A DNA stretch of 51,106 nt from assembly GCF_000428905.1 (NCBI RefSeq), contig NZ_AUAV01000026.1, positions 1 through 51,106 of the forward strand. Reading direction: 5' to 3'. Below, piece after piece: positions 16,261 to 24,821 of this stretch. The DNA comes from Brumicola pallidula DSM 14239 = ACAM 615 (GTDB lineage Bacteria > Pseudomonadota > Gammaproteobacteria > Enterobacterales > Alteromonadaceae). Position numbers and translations under genes: made by a program. A model generated the notes under the pieces. It did no database searches, had not been told where the DNA came from, and saw nothing but the letters and a program-made list of their open reading frames with translations. Every line of letters begins with the position of its first letter. The first letter of the stretch is position 1.

Positions 16261-16752
16261 ATGTCTTATTCAAAAATGCAGGGGTTTACGTTAATTGAGT
16301 TAATCATCGTTATTGTAATATTAGGTATATTAGCGGTTACCGTTACGCCTAGATTTATAGATATATCAAGCGACGCGAGAGTTGCATCTATGCAAGGACT
16401 AAAAGGCGCAATAGAAAGTGCGGCTGAACTAGTCTTTATGAAAGCAGTTATACAAGGCGTTCAAAATGATGTAACCGCAATGGTAGATATCGATAATGAC
16501 AGCGTCGGTGACATTGCAACAAAATATGGTTATCCCACTTACAGTGGAATGGCTGACGCAGTAGAGATAGATGATTGGCATTATGCTGTGGGTGGGGATA
16601 AATTTTGGGTGGGCTTCTCCGACCACAATGGTGGACGAAAAGGCAGGACAAATAATGGCCTTGGAATAAGACGCGGTGGTTGTCATTTGAAATATGCCCC
16701 ATCTAACGCCATAGGCGCAAAGCCAAGATACTCCGTTCCAACATCGTGTTAA
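16261..16752 (+). CDS. Type IV pilin-like protein (MSHA-type)
   Basis: Protein of 163 residues. It starts MSYSKMQG/FTLIELIIVIVIL, a class III prepilin signal with an 8-residue leader, the Gly/Phe cleavage site, Glu5 of the mature helix, and a hydrophobic N-terminal helix. The C-terminus holds two cysteines (GCHLKYAPSN, then PTSC at the end) that would close the D-loop, in the style of MSHA minor pilins. It would be processed by a PilD prepilin peptidase and assembled by a pilus machine encoded elsewhere. The gene is an orphan in a gene-poor stretch, with about 1.3 kb of noncoding sequence before the sigma operon and 1 kb after, so it may be a cargo-like or duplicated pilin. Confidence 0.85.
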   Translation: MSYSKMQGFTLIELIIVIVILGILAVTVTPRFIDISSDARVASMQGLKGAIESAAELVFMKAVIQGVQNDVTAMVDIDNDSVGDIATKYGYPTYSGMADAVEIDDWHYAVGGDKFWVGFSDHNGGRKGRTNNGLGIRRGGCHLKYAPSNAIGAKPRYSVPTSC

Positions 16753-17615
16753 AAAATTTGTGCATTGTTCTACCTGAAATCATCAAATGACGAATACTCG
16801 TTATTCGTGTGTGGTTAATGAAAAACTTCAATTAGCTCATTTTTATCGTTTTAAGTGTTAGATAAATGAAAAATTTGATGACGGAAGTCACCTTATTCAT
16901 AGTAAAATTTTATTGTGAGTTACGCCTCAATTCATTAATTCTATCTTTTACGCTAATGTCTGCTAAGAATCTCTACTTCGCATTACGATCACCGCTACCC
17001 AGCACCTATAAATCCCCCTAAACCACTATAAATAACTGGGCTATCTTATGTCTCCTTTGTCGGATCACCCGCCATTAGCATATCAACCGATAACACCAAC
17101 AAATCTAAAAACATGCGGATTACTTGAACGGCCGGTGATCGCTCTTTGCCGTCAGTCAAGGTTAATTAACTGAATGATTTTTTTCGCACAATACAATATA
17201 GCTTAGCAGCTCTAATTACATTAGTCCGTGCTTTAAGCTGGCCTTTGAACGTGACCTTGAATGATTACTTATTATCAATAATTAATTTGAGTGCGGCACA
17301 TATATAGAGGTATTTTCGGGAGCCTAGCTAGTAGAGTTTACCGTAGAGGTAGACTCAACGTAAATCCAGCATAAATTTATCCAGTAGAGAGAATATCGAA
17401 CGTGAATTCAACGAAAATCGTGTTTTAACCTGTTTCGCACTTTTAACAGTGGCGAACATTTAAACCCAATTTTAGTATCGAATATTTATCCAAGATCGAT
17501 CTTTTTAAACTACGTCAGGAGCATACATTTATAAATTTAACCTAGTTGCGTACTTTATTTAACAATGACACTAGTAATGTCTTTTTGAATAGGAAATGTG
17601 CTTTTAGAGTAACGG
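16753..17615. other. Noncoding region with one dispersed repeat
   Basis: About 0.9 kb without a credible gene on either strand. A weak hairpin ACGAATA...TATTCGT near 16789-16807 follows the pilin gene but lacks a T run. The dispersed repeat copy 2 lies at 17119-17144. Nothing else was recognised. Confidence 0.5.
17119..17144 (+). repeat. Dispersed repeat, copy 2 (uninterrupted)
   Basis: The same ATTACTTGAACGGCCGGT block as at 15428, followed by GA and TCGCTC, then TTTGCCGTC without any insertion. It acts as an empty-site comparison for the MITE-like element in copy 1. Confidence 0.8.
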
Positions 17616-17677
17616 TTTTTTAACGATAAATTAACGCTCCGTGTGTTGACCTATTATCTGTCTGCAAGCGATTATTT
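17616..17677 (+). promoter_or_regulatory. 62-bp shared upstream element, copy A
   Basis: This element is 57/62 identical to 19331-19392. It includes TTTTTTAACGATAAATTAAC, GTGTGTTGACC, and CTGTCTGCAAGC. TTGACC with an 18-base spacer to GATTAT gives a possible -35/-10 pair conserved in both copies. It ends 103 bases before the ATG of the DUF418 gene. The second copy lies upstream of the next gene, so the pair may share a promoter and operator. Confidence 0.65.
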
Positions 17678-17780
17678 ATAACGGCTCGATTTGAAAAGAC
17701 GACAGTCTCAATCACTTGCTTTAAAGTAATGGTTATTTGGTGATTACATATCGACATTTGTAATAAGGACATAAAATACA

Positions 17781-19256
17781 ATGCATGCAGAACCACACGA
17801 AACAAACGCATTTAGGGATAGCGAATTGCCCGAGTTGGCTCCAATTTCCACAAGTGAACGTATTAACACGCTGGATATGTTGCGGGGTTTTGCGCTCATC
17901 GGCATATTGATGATGAACATCGAGTGGTTCAATCGTGCGATTTCCGAGGGCTTAACGCTTGATTACAGCCTTACTGGTGCAGACTGGGTTGCTTCTTGGT
18001 CAGTAAAGCTGTTTGTCGAGGGCAAGTTTTATAAGCTGTTTTCCTTGTTATTTGGGATGGGGTTTGCGGTAATGCTGCTTCGGGCGAAGGATACAGAAAG
18101 GCCCTTTGGTGCTTGGTTCATCCGGCGCATGGGCTTTCTATATTTGTTTGGTATTTGTCACTTAATCTTTTTGTGGGAAGGCGATATTCTTAATAGTTAT
18201 GCGATAGGAGGACTGTTTTTACTCGCATGGATATATATCACTCGTTTGAAGTTAATGCGCTTTTTCAGTGGGTACACCGCTTTTTTACGTATGGGGATAG
18301 TGATCACTTTTTTACCGATTTTTATTGGCATTGGGCTAAGCTTGTATTTTGGCAACGTCCGTTCTATGGATGTGATCACGGATATTTATGAGCAAAATGT
18401 TGAAGCACGGGCGCGGGCTGAAATAATAACAAAAGATACTGAGCTATCAGAACCGTTAATCAAATTTGCCGAGGCGCTAGAATCGGGAGAAGAGGAAGAA
18501 AAAGATATTGATGAGGATTCGCTTGAACAACAAGATTTAATTGAATATAAGGCAGAGCAATACTTTATTGAGCAGTACTTAAAAGACAAAGACATAGCGA
18601 ATGAGCGAGCCGCATTTACGCAGGACAGTTATTGGGTAGCAACCAAATTCCGCTTTAAAAGAGCACTCTTTCAGATGCCAATTTCGTTAATTACGGGTCT
18701 GCTTGTCTTTTTTCCGCTTTTTTTGATCGGTTACTGGTTTGTTGCCAGCGGCGTCATTCGTGAGCCTCGTAAACATTTGTTATTGTTTAAGACGATGGCT
18801 TGGGTTGGGTTACCCTTAGGCCTATTTTTTAGTGCTGGAGGACTGTTGATCATTGTTCATCCTGTCACTGCACATGCCGACCAGATAAACATCGCCGCTA
18901 ATTTTATATTTAATGCCAGTCAATATTTAGTCACTGCAGGATATTTAGGGGTATTTGTATTGATATGCCTCACCGCAACAGGTCATCGACTATTTTCTTA
19001 GATGGCACCGATGGGTAGAATGGCATTAACTAACTACATAATGAATTCGGTCGTTTTAACTACTATTTTTTATGGTTATGCCGGCGGGATGTTTAGCGAA
19101 ATTGGGCGTGCTAAACAACTAGGTATGGTATTTGGTATTATTGCTACTCAAGCGCTGCTGTCGTTTTTGTGGTTGAAACTCTTTCGCTTTGGACCACTGG
19201 AGTGGTTATGGCGCTCGCTGAGCTATTGGAAAATTCAACCTATATTACGTCAGTAA
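17781..19256 (+). pseudogene. DUF418/YeiB-family membrane protein split by an in-frame amber codon
   Basis: The first part (406 residues, 17781-19001) starts with INTLDMLRGFALIGILMMNI, the YeiB/DUF418 signature, and has about eight membrane helices plus a long acidic loop (SGEEEEKDIDEDSLEQQ) at about 235-250. It ends GHRLFS-TAG. The next codon in the same frame is ATG, and the 84-residue continuation (MAPMGRMALTNYIMNSVV ... FGPLEWLWRSLSYWK) is the conserved DUF418 C-terminus with its GRMALTNY motif. A single stop therefore splits an otherwise intact gene of 491 codons. It is either a recent pseudogene, a sequencing error, or a gene read by readthrough or TAG-ATG reinitiation. The family's function is unknown (membrane, possibly transport). 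A 62-bp element upstream is shared with the next gene. Confidence 0.85.
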
Positions 19257-19330
19257 TAATATCAACTCGCCACTGGCTTTATCGCGCAAGATGGACAAGT
19301 CGACTTTCGATAACATTTATGGACTAAGGC

Positions 19331-19392
19331 TTTTTTAACGATAAATTAACGTTCTGTGTGTTGACCGATTGTCTGTCTGCAAGCCATTATTA
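19331..19392 (+). promoter_or_regulatory. 62-bp shared upstream element, copy B
   Basis: Second copy of the element at 17616-17677, with five substitutions. It keeps TTGACC, an 18-base spacer and CATTAT as a candidate promoter. It lies 67 bases upstream of the candidate leader peptide and about 150 bases upstream of the secreted-protein gene. Confidence 0.65.
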
Positions 19393-19459
19393 GCTTGCGA
19401 ATACTACCTATGTATTAGTTACTAGCCAAGCTTTGAATGAGCTTGTACGAGGATAATCT

Positions 19460-19543
19460 ATGGGTGGGTATTTTAAACAAAGAGAAGTTTTTAATTCAAA
19501 CGTCAGCTTTTTGAAAATGACACAACACTGGAAGTTATTATGA
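19460..19543 (+). CDS. Candidate 27-residue leader peptide
   Basis: GAGG lies seven bases before an ATG at 19460 that opens MGGYFKQREVFNSNVSFLKM then TQHWKLL and stops at TGA 19541-19543. The stop overlaps the ATG of the following gene as ATGA, a classic arrangement for translational coupling. The peptide has no recognised family or attenuator-like run of one amino acid. It may be a coupling leader or a chance frame. Confidence 0.4.
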   Translation: MGGYFKQREVFNSNVSFLKMTQHWKLL

Positions 19544-19980
19544 AAATATTAAGAACAGCATTGGTCGCAGCAGTATTCTTAGCGACTACATCAATGTCAG
19601 CGATGGCTCAGGAATCGAGTTATTCCTACGGCACGGTTTGGGAAGTCAACAGTATTAAAGTGCATCCTGGCCAATTTGAAAACTACATGGACCATTTGGC
19701 AGGCTCCTGGAAAGATACGTATGAAATGGCGATGAAAGAAGGTTACGTGGTTGATTATCACGTTTTAGCCAGCACACATCCGCGATCTGGGGAAGCCGAC
19801 TTAGTCTTAGTTGTCGAATTTAAAGACTTTACGACTACGGCTCAGCGCGAAGCATTTTGGAAAAAAATGCAGAAGGCAATGTCGACTGATGATCGCAAGT
19901 CAGACAAAGAGTTTGGTGACCGTGAGGTTATGCGCGAAACACTTAGCTCTTCACAGTATCAAGAACTTGATTTGAAATAG
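19540..19980 (+). CDS. Secreted small protein, possible dimeric alpha-beta barrel
   Basis: Protein of 146 residues. A signal peptide (MKILRTALVAAVFLATTSMS, then AMA/Q) sends it to the periplasm or outside. The mature part (YGTVWEVNSIKVHPGQFENY ... AFWKKMQKAMS) has alternating strand-helix patterns and a 'VWEVNSIKVHPGQFENY' start like Dabb/NIPSNAP-type folds, but I cannot assign a family firmly. No cysteines are present in the mature part. GGAAG lies six bases before the ATG. Its 3' end overlaps the 3' end of the regulator gene on the other strand by 38 bases. The 62-bp upstream element shared with the DUF418 gene suggests co-regulation. Confidence 0.7.
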   Translation: MKILRTALVAAVFLATTSMSAMAQESSYSYGTVWEVNSIKVHPGQFENYMDHLAGSWKDTYEMAMKEGYVVDYHVLASTHPRSGEADLVLVVEFKDFTTTAQREAFWKKMQKAMSTDDRKSDKEFGDREVMRETLSSSQYQELDLK

Positions 19981-22072
19981 TGGCTGTTTGGCTGGTCTTT
20001 TGTGCCTTCATTAGCATTTCAGGCCAGCCATATTTTTCCCACACCTTAATCAAACCAACTTTGCATGCAAAATCTAAAAAATCGGGGTGCTTTACACTTG
20101 CGTTTAAAGGAGCAATGTCGGCCCATAAATAACCGAAGCCGTTCATGTTTGCTGGTGTTATGCTTGCACCCAGTGTTTTAAATACCATAGGGGTATAGCC
20201 CATCCAAACAGCAGGCATTACAATTGAGTGGTCTTGTTTGTCTGGCAGAGTCATATGTAAGTGATCGAGTAATTGACAGTACATTAGTCGATCGGCTTTT
20301 TTACCACTACATATGCCTTTAGATGCAACGTCCCATAGTTTGTCTTGTTCTTGCTCGGTCATCGCTCTGTTGCCACTAGCCGAACTCATTACATAGTTCA
20401 TCAGCAAACGTGTTTGTGAGTATAGTTTTACCGCGAGCTCATTCTCACCAGCAAGGGCAGTGGTGAGACCTAAAAACAGAGATGGAAAACCTACCGCTGA
20501 CATTTTACTTGCAACATTACGAGCACCTTCAAGATTACCCATATTCAATAAAACATTGCTTAGAAGCGCTAAATGGCGACCATTGAGAGGGTCTTGTTCT
20601 GCGCTTTTGGCAATATAAGGTAACGCTGTTTCTGTTTTGCCGCAGTAGCATAAAAAAGAGCCTAACCGTGCACTTACAGACGGGTTATGTGGCTCATGAT
20701 AGTAAGCAAGATAGGCCAAGTCCAACGCCGCTAAAGGATCGTTCTGTGTCCATTTATATACCCCAAGCATCACCATTGCCAGGCCATCATTAGGTGCAAT
20801 AGATAACGCTTTTTGCGCACACTCTGCCATTTTGTCAATATAAGGACGTTTGTTTGGACACGGTGTAAATACCGTAACGTAGGCGTTGGCTTCCGCTAAC
20901 GCCGACCAACATTTAGCAAATTGGCTGTCTATCGCAAGTGCTTTTTCAAACAAACTAATTGCCGTGAAAAGTACACCTTCGCCAATAATTCGTCGAGTCA
21001 GATCGCGCCCTTGCATGTAATAATCATAGGCCTCTTGGCTAGTGGTCATCTGATTGATCTTAGGCGTGACCAACGCAATATTAAACATGATACTAATTTC
21101 ATTGCACACATCGTTGGCGACGATTTGTTGCAATGTAAATACACTGTCAAGCTTGCCAATGTATTGTTTGCTCCATTTGTTTAAGCCCGTATTACCTTCA
21201 ACTAATCTAACGTTAATTTTAATATTATCATCGATTCGTTGAAGAGAACCTTGAATGACATACTGTACGTTTAAAAGTTTCGCGATTTGAGGCAGCGTTT
21301 TACCACTGTCGCGCAGTCCAAATGTGGAGGTACTGCCTGCAAGTGAAAGATAAGGTGCCTGTCCTAACAGTGTGGTCAACTCTTCAGACATATTGTCTGC
21401 AAAATACTGTTGCTGCGATTCCCCTGGGATTGACTTAAATGGTAAAACAGCCAAACCAATAAGGTCAATTACCGTTGGGCGAACCGACCACGCTTGGCTT
21501 ATCTTTTGATAGTCGCTGGTCGCACCCTGCTTAATTAACCATTGTAAAAATTGCTCAATTTTAGTCTTGAGTAGACGTTCAATATTGAGCCTTTTAAGTG
21601 CAATCAAGTCATCTAGCTTCTTACCAAAGCCGGTGTTTTCTAATAACTGATAGGCACCCATTTTATTCAGGTTGCTGAGTATTATTTCTGTGTCTTTAGC
21701 ATATAAGGCATGCTCAATCGTCAGCAATTCGGTTTGCACCAGCACATCATTAATCGCAACATGCGAACGTGAAACGACCAATAGCTCTGGATGCAGCGTG
21801 TTTAAGATATTACTTAAATACAATAAACACTGCCGTAAACTCGATTTAGCTTGCGCATCAAACCTACCAGGCCACAAAAGCTGACTTAATACTTCTCTTT
21901 GCATGGGTTCGTTCGGGGTTAAGCAGAGCAGCGCAAGTATCGCTTTTGCCCGCTTGTTGGTAATAATAATGTGTTCGTCAAATTGACTTTTACAGGTGAA
22001 CTCGCCAAATAGGGTAACCTTAATTGCAGGCTTGTTGAGGCCAACGTCATCGGTTTTTCGTCGAGTATGCAT
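19943..22072 (-). CDS. SARP-like transcriptional regulator with TolB-like and TPR domains
   Basis: Protein of 709 residues. About 17-115 is an OmpR/SARP-type winged helix (IKVTLFGEF, then KRAKAILALLCLTPNEPMQR, LSQLLWPGRFDAQAKSSLRQ), with a helical region to about 185. About 205-330 is the TolB-like segment common to CadC- and adenylate-cyclase-type regulators (LAVLPFKSI, YFADNMSEELTTLLG, VQYVIQGSLQR, WSKQYIGKLDSVFTLQQ). The remainder (about 345-560) carries TPR-type helices (YYMQGRDLTRR, ALAIDSQFAKCWSALAEANA). No membrane helix is apparent, so it is likely cytoplasmic. It is convergent with the secreted-protein gene, whose upstream element recurs before the DUF418 gene; control of that pair by this protein is plausible but only inferred from position. 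Confidence 0.75.
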   Translation of the reverse strand: MHTRRKTDDVGLNKPAIKVTLFGEFTCKSQFDEHIIITNKRAKAILALLCLTPNEPMQREVLSQLLWPGRFDAQAKSSLRQCLLYLSNILNTLHPELLVVSRSHVAINDVLVQTELLTIEHALYAKDTEIILSNLNKMGAYQLLENTGFGKKLDDLIALKRLNIERLLKTKIEQFLQWLIKQGATSDYQKISQAWSVRPTVIDLIGLAVLPFKSIPGESQQQYFADNMSEELTTLLGQAPYLSLAGSTSTFGLRDSGKTLPQIAKLLNVQYVIQGSLQRIDDNIKINVRLVEGNTGLNKWSKQYIGKLDSVFTLQQIVANDVCNEISIMFNIALVTPKINQMTTSQEAYDYYMQGRDLTRRIIGEGVLFTAISLFEKALAIDSQFAKCWSALAEANAYVTVFTPCPNKRPYIDKMAECAQKALSIAPNDGLAMVMLGVYKWTQNDPLAALDLAYLAYYHEPHNPSVSARLGSFLCYCGKTETALPYIAKSAEQDPLNGRHLALLSNVLLNMGNLEGARNVASKMSAVGFPSLFLGLTTALAGENELAVKLYSQTRLLMNYVMSSASGNRAMTEQEQDKLWDVASKGICSGKKADRLMYCQLLDHLHMTLPDKQDHSIVMPAVWMGYTPMVFKTLGASITPANMNGFGYLWADIAPLNASVKHPDFLDFACKVGLIKVWEKYGWPEMLMKAQKTSQTATISNQVLDTVKS

Positions 22073-22301
22073 TTTGCTTTCGGCTTTTTAAATAGATTGT
22101 CTATAAATTAACTTAGCACAACTTTACGAAAGTAGTCATAATTTTTAGAAGTAGGCTTAGCTGAAAGTTGTTGTTGGAAGTGCTAATTATGTATACATAT
22201 TTGAGTATCAATATTCACTGGATAAGGTATTCATGCATAAATGTATTAAGTCCTTTATGATAAGCCGAGAAATAATTAGTCTGAAGTCAAAGGGAAACAG
22301 G

Positions 22302-22985
22302 ATGGATAAAATAAAACCAAATTTTGTGTTATTTGATTTAGACGGCACGCTAATTGACAGTGTGCCCGATTTATCATTCTGTGTTGATGAAATGATGAAG
22401 CAAATTGGTATGCCGGTTCGTGGTGAACGGCTTGTGCGCAATTGGCTTGGTAATGGTGTTCAGCGTTTAGTCGAGCGCGCATTGGTCGGTTCAGATGAAT
22501 GCATGCCCGCCCAAGAATTAATGGATAGGGCATACCCAATATTTTTGAACCTGTACAAACACAACAATTCGCTGCGTTCTTGCATTTATGACGGCGTGGT
22601 AGAAGGTCTAAAATGGATGTTAACACAAGGTTATCGCATTGCTTGTGTAACCAATAAGCCGCAAACCTTTGCAATTCCACTGCTGAAGGATAAAGGTTTA
22701 TACGACTATTTTGAATTCGTTATTTCTGGTGATACCTGCGCCGAAAAAAAACCACATCCAATGCCTCTGCTGAACGCCGCAAAGCGGATGAATTTTACCC
22801 CGCAAAGCGGTCTCATGATCGGCGATTCGCGCTCTGATATTAAAGCAGCGCGCAGCGCAGGCCTGCATATTTTCTGTATGACATATGGTTATAACCATGG
22901 TGAAGATATTCGTGATTACAAACCAGATATTACATTGGACTCATTCACGGAATTAGTAAATCACCTAGAGACTAAGATCAACTAG
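22302..22985 (+). CDS. gph: HAD phosphatase, phosphoglycolate phosphatase-like
   Basis: Protein of 227 residues from ATG 22302; the upstream extension to 22233 is unlike the family and lacks the usual start. Motif I FDLDGTLIDSVPDL (nucleophile Asp and acid/base Asp) starts at about residue 11; motif II is CVTNK, motif III the Lys in EKKPHPMPLL, and motif IV GDSRSDIKAA. This is the CbbY/Gph layout. Gph dephosphorylates 2-phosphoglycolate formed from DNA 3'-end damage or photorespiration-type side reactions. AAGGG lies about nine bases upstream. It starts divergently from the SARP-like regulator with 229 bases between them. Other HAD phosphatases share these motifs, so the substrate is likely rather than certain. 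Confidence 0.8.
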   Translation: MDKIKPNFVLFDLDGTLIDSVPDLSFCVDEMMKQIGMPVRGERLVRNWLGNGVQRLVERALVGSDECMPAQELMDRAYPIFLNLYKHNNSLRSCIYDGVVEGLKWMLTQGYRIACVTNKPQTFAIPLLKDKGLYDYFEFVISGDTCAEKKPHPMPLLNAAKRMNFTPQSGLMIGDSRSDIKAARSAGLHIFCMTYGYNHGEDIRDYKPDITLDSFTELVNHLETKIN

Positions 22986-23005
22986 TTGTATTATCCTACG
23001 TACGC

Positions 23006-23809
23006 TTAATCAAATACAGCAGTGGTTTGACGCGATAGAGCGATAACCTGTCCATGAATATCCCATATGGTTGCCTCTGTGTGACCATAACCATCAGCCG
23101 CTTGGCGAGTATCTACTTTATACGCAAACCAATCGGTCGGTGCCAGTGCTCTGTGAGGATAAATGAAATCAAGATTCCAGTTTATTGTGCTCGCAGGTGC
23201 TGGCCAGCGAAGCTGCTGTATCAGGGTAAGAGGCCAAGCATCAATCATGCTGATAATATGCGCTTCGTTGATGCTCTGAGGTGGTTTTTTAAAACGCATC
23301 CAACCATAATAATGACTGCTCTTTTTACCGGTAAAGGGCAAACCACCAGAATCAATTGAAAGCTGATAGTGGCGTAAAAACTTGGGTGTTACTTTGGGTA
23401 TGTTGGGAATGTAATTGGCTTTTTTGGGGATAGCCATAGCGTGCTGCTCATCATTTTTAACCGCTGTTTTTGATTGCCTCGCTTTGGCAAAGCACATTTG
23501 CGAGAGCACGCAATTTTTATGATTTTGTATTGCGCGAGCCAGTATTTGAGAAACATTTTTACCTTCTCGCACAATTTCAATACTTATCTGAAAAGGGACG
23601 TCAAACAACAAGGGACCAACAAAGCTTGTATTCATGGAACGCAGCAGACGGTCTTCTTCAACATATTCCTTGGCAGCGCTATATAACATTGCTGCCGACA
23701 AGCCCCCAAAAACAGTGCGTCCTTGCGACCAGTCTTTAGGAATAGTGATTAATACTTCTGGTTGTTGGGGATGTGCGCGCGCGATTGCGATTAATACATC
23801 AAAATGCAT
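23006..23809 (-). CDS. Acyl-CoA thioesterase family protein (double hotdog)
   Basis: Protein of 267 residues, the length of TesB-like double-hotdog thioesterases. The first hotdog includes WSQGRTVFGGLSAAML and RSMNTSFVGPLLFDVPFQI, VREGKNVSQILARAIQN; the second includes IISMIDAWPLTLIQQL and the strand INWNLDFIYPHRAL followed by GHTEATIWDIHGQVIALSRQ. It should hydrolyse acyl-CoA thioesters in the cytoplasm. The gene is convergent with gph (20 bases apart) and stands alone. The region upstream, 23810-23940, shows nothing else. Confidence 0.82.
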   Translation of the reverse strand: MHFDVLIAIARAHPQQPEVLITIPKDWSQGRTVFGGLSAAMLYSAAKEYVEEDRLLRSMNTSFVGPLLFDVPFQISIEIVREGKNVSQILARAIQNHKNCVLSQMCFAKARQSKTAVKNDEQHAMAIPKKANYIPNIPKVTPKFLRHYQLSIDSGGLPFTGKKSSHYYGWMRFKKPPQSINEAHIISMIDAWPLTLIQQLRWPAPASTINWNLDFIYPHRALAPTDWFAYKVDTRQAADGYGHTEATIWDIHGQVIALSRQTTAVFD

Positions 23810-23940
23810 ATTATACCTAATTTAAGTGGACGATGTTGTCATTATAACTTGCTTACGCAGTGATAAAGCAAGCCAATGAAATACAGAAACGTCATACCAA
23901 TGCCTATTGAACAGCGCGAATTTGATTTGGTGCATTAGGT

Positions 23941-24630
23941 CTACTGAATTAGATTAACTTGGTCAACGGCAGTATCAGTTTGTAATCCAAAATGGCCTAA
24001 AGTGTAAGTGTACGTAGCATCTTCGTTCCAAATACGGCTGCTGTGAATACCGTAAACATAACAACTCCCGGTAGAGCAAACTACTTGGTCAATAAAACTT
24101 TTTATTGAATACACTTTATCGCCTAGCGGTACTCCATAGATCCCATCAAGGAATGGACTGCTGATGGATAAACCAGAACTTCCACAGGTACTATTCCAAA
24201 CATTGTAAGGATAAATACCACAACTACGAAGTCCCAATAGGGCTCCAGCAACGCCAACAAAAGTATCTACGTAGGACGCAGCGGCAAGTTTATCAATTTG
24301 CTGAGCGGCCAATGTTACCCCCATGGAGTGACCAATAATATCAATTTTGCCGGTACAAGAACTGTTGATTGCATTCACAATTGCATTGCGTACAGGTGTC
24401 TCTTCACTACCGTTATGATTGTTGCAAGTCGCACAGGACTTAGAGCCCCAATTGGGCAAGAAAATTTGGCTGTTGACATAGCCTCTTGTATACAACTCGT
24501 TAAGGGTATTGTTCCAACTAGCGGGTGACGCTGCATTCCCATGCACCAATACGACGTTGTCTTTGCAGGCTGCACTTGCCGTCCCACACATTAAGATAAG
24601 TAAGCCAAAAGTAATTAAATAGTGTTTCAT
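23941..24630 (-). CDS. Secreted lipase (class 2, alpha/beta hydrolase)
   Basis: Protein of 229 residues. A signal peptide ends at about ASA/A (20). The oxyanion region is VLVHGNAASPASW (28-39), the nucleophile elbow is GHSMG (100-104, Ser102), the acid is probably Asp181 (SFIDQVV) and the base His213 (LGHFGL). Several cysteines (SKSCATCNN, SSCTGK, RSCG, VVCSTGSC) suggest disulfides in an exported enzyme. It fits lipase class 2 (PF01674-like), which cleaves triacylglycerols or other esters outside the cell. It stands alone, with 150 bases of apparently plain intergenic DNA upstream. Confidence 0.82.
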   Translation of the reverse strand: MKHYLITFGLLILMCGTASAACKDNVVLVHGNAASPASWNNTLNELYTRGYVNSQIFLPNWGSKSCATCNNHNGSEETPVRNAIVNAINSSCTGKIDIIGHSMGVTLAAQQIDKLAAASYVDTFVGVAGALLGLRSCGIYPYNVWNSTCGSSGLSISSPFLDGIYGVPLGDKVYSIKSFIDQVVCSTGSCYVYGIHSSRIWNEDATYTYTLGHFGLQTDTAVDQVNLIQ

Positions 24631-24769
24631 ACACGCCTCATTTGTTAATTTTGCGTTAACACCTTAGGCGAAAAGGTGAGGTCCTAATATAGTACTTTGG
24701 TACGTATGACTGAGCGGATTTTGTTTCCTCACTTGATGAACGTCCAAAGAAGTCACTTCATTGAACCCT

Positions 24770-24821
24770 TAGCTATTTGATTCAGTAGCTATTTGATTCA
24801 GTAGCTATTTGATTCAGTAGC
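24770..24821. repeat. 16-bp tandem repeat x3 over a stop codon
   Basis: TAGCTATTTGATTCAG occurs three times without change (24770, 24786, 24802) followed by TAGC. The repeat covers the 3' end of the EamA transporter gene, whose TGA stop (24782-24784) lies in the first unit. Because 16 is not a multiple of three, successive units are read in different frames, yet the stop arises in the same place as long as at least two units remain. Confidence 0.95.

Noticed and set aside
22276-22680. 134-residue minus-strand frame
   Set aside because: Antisense to gph, whose HAD motifs are intact.
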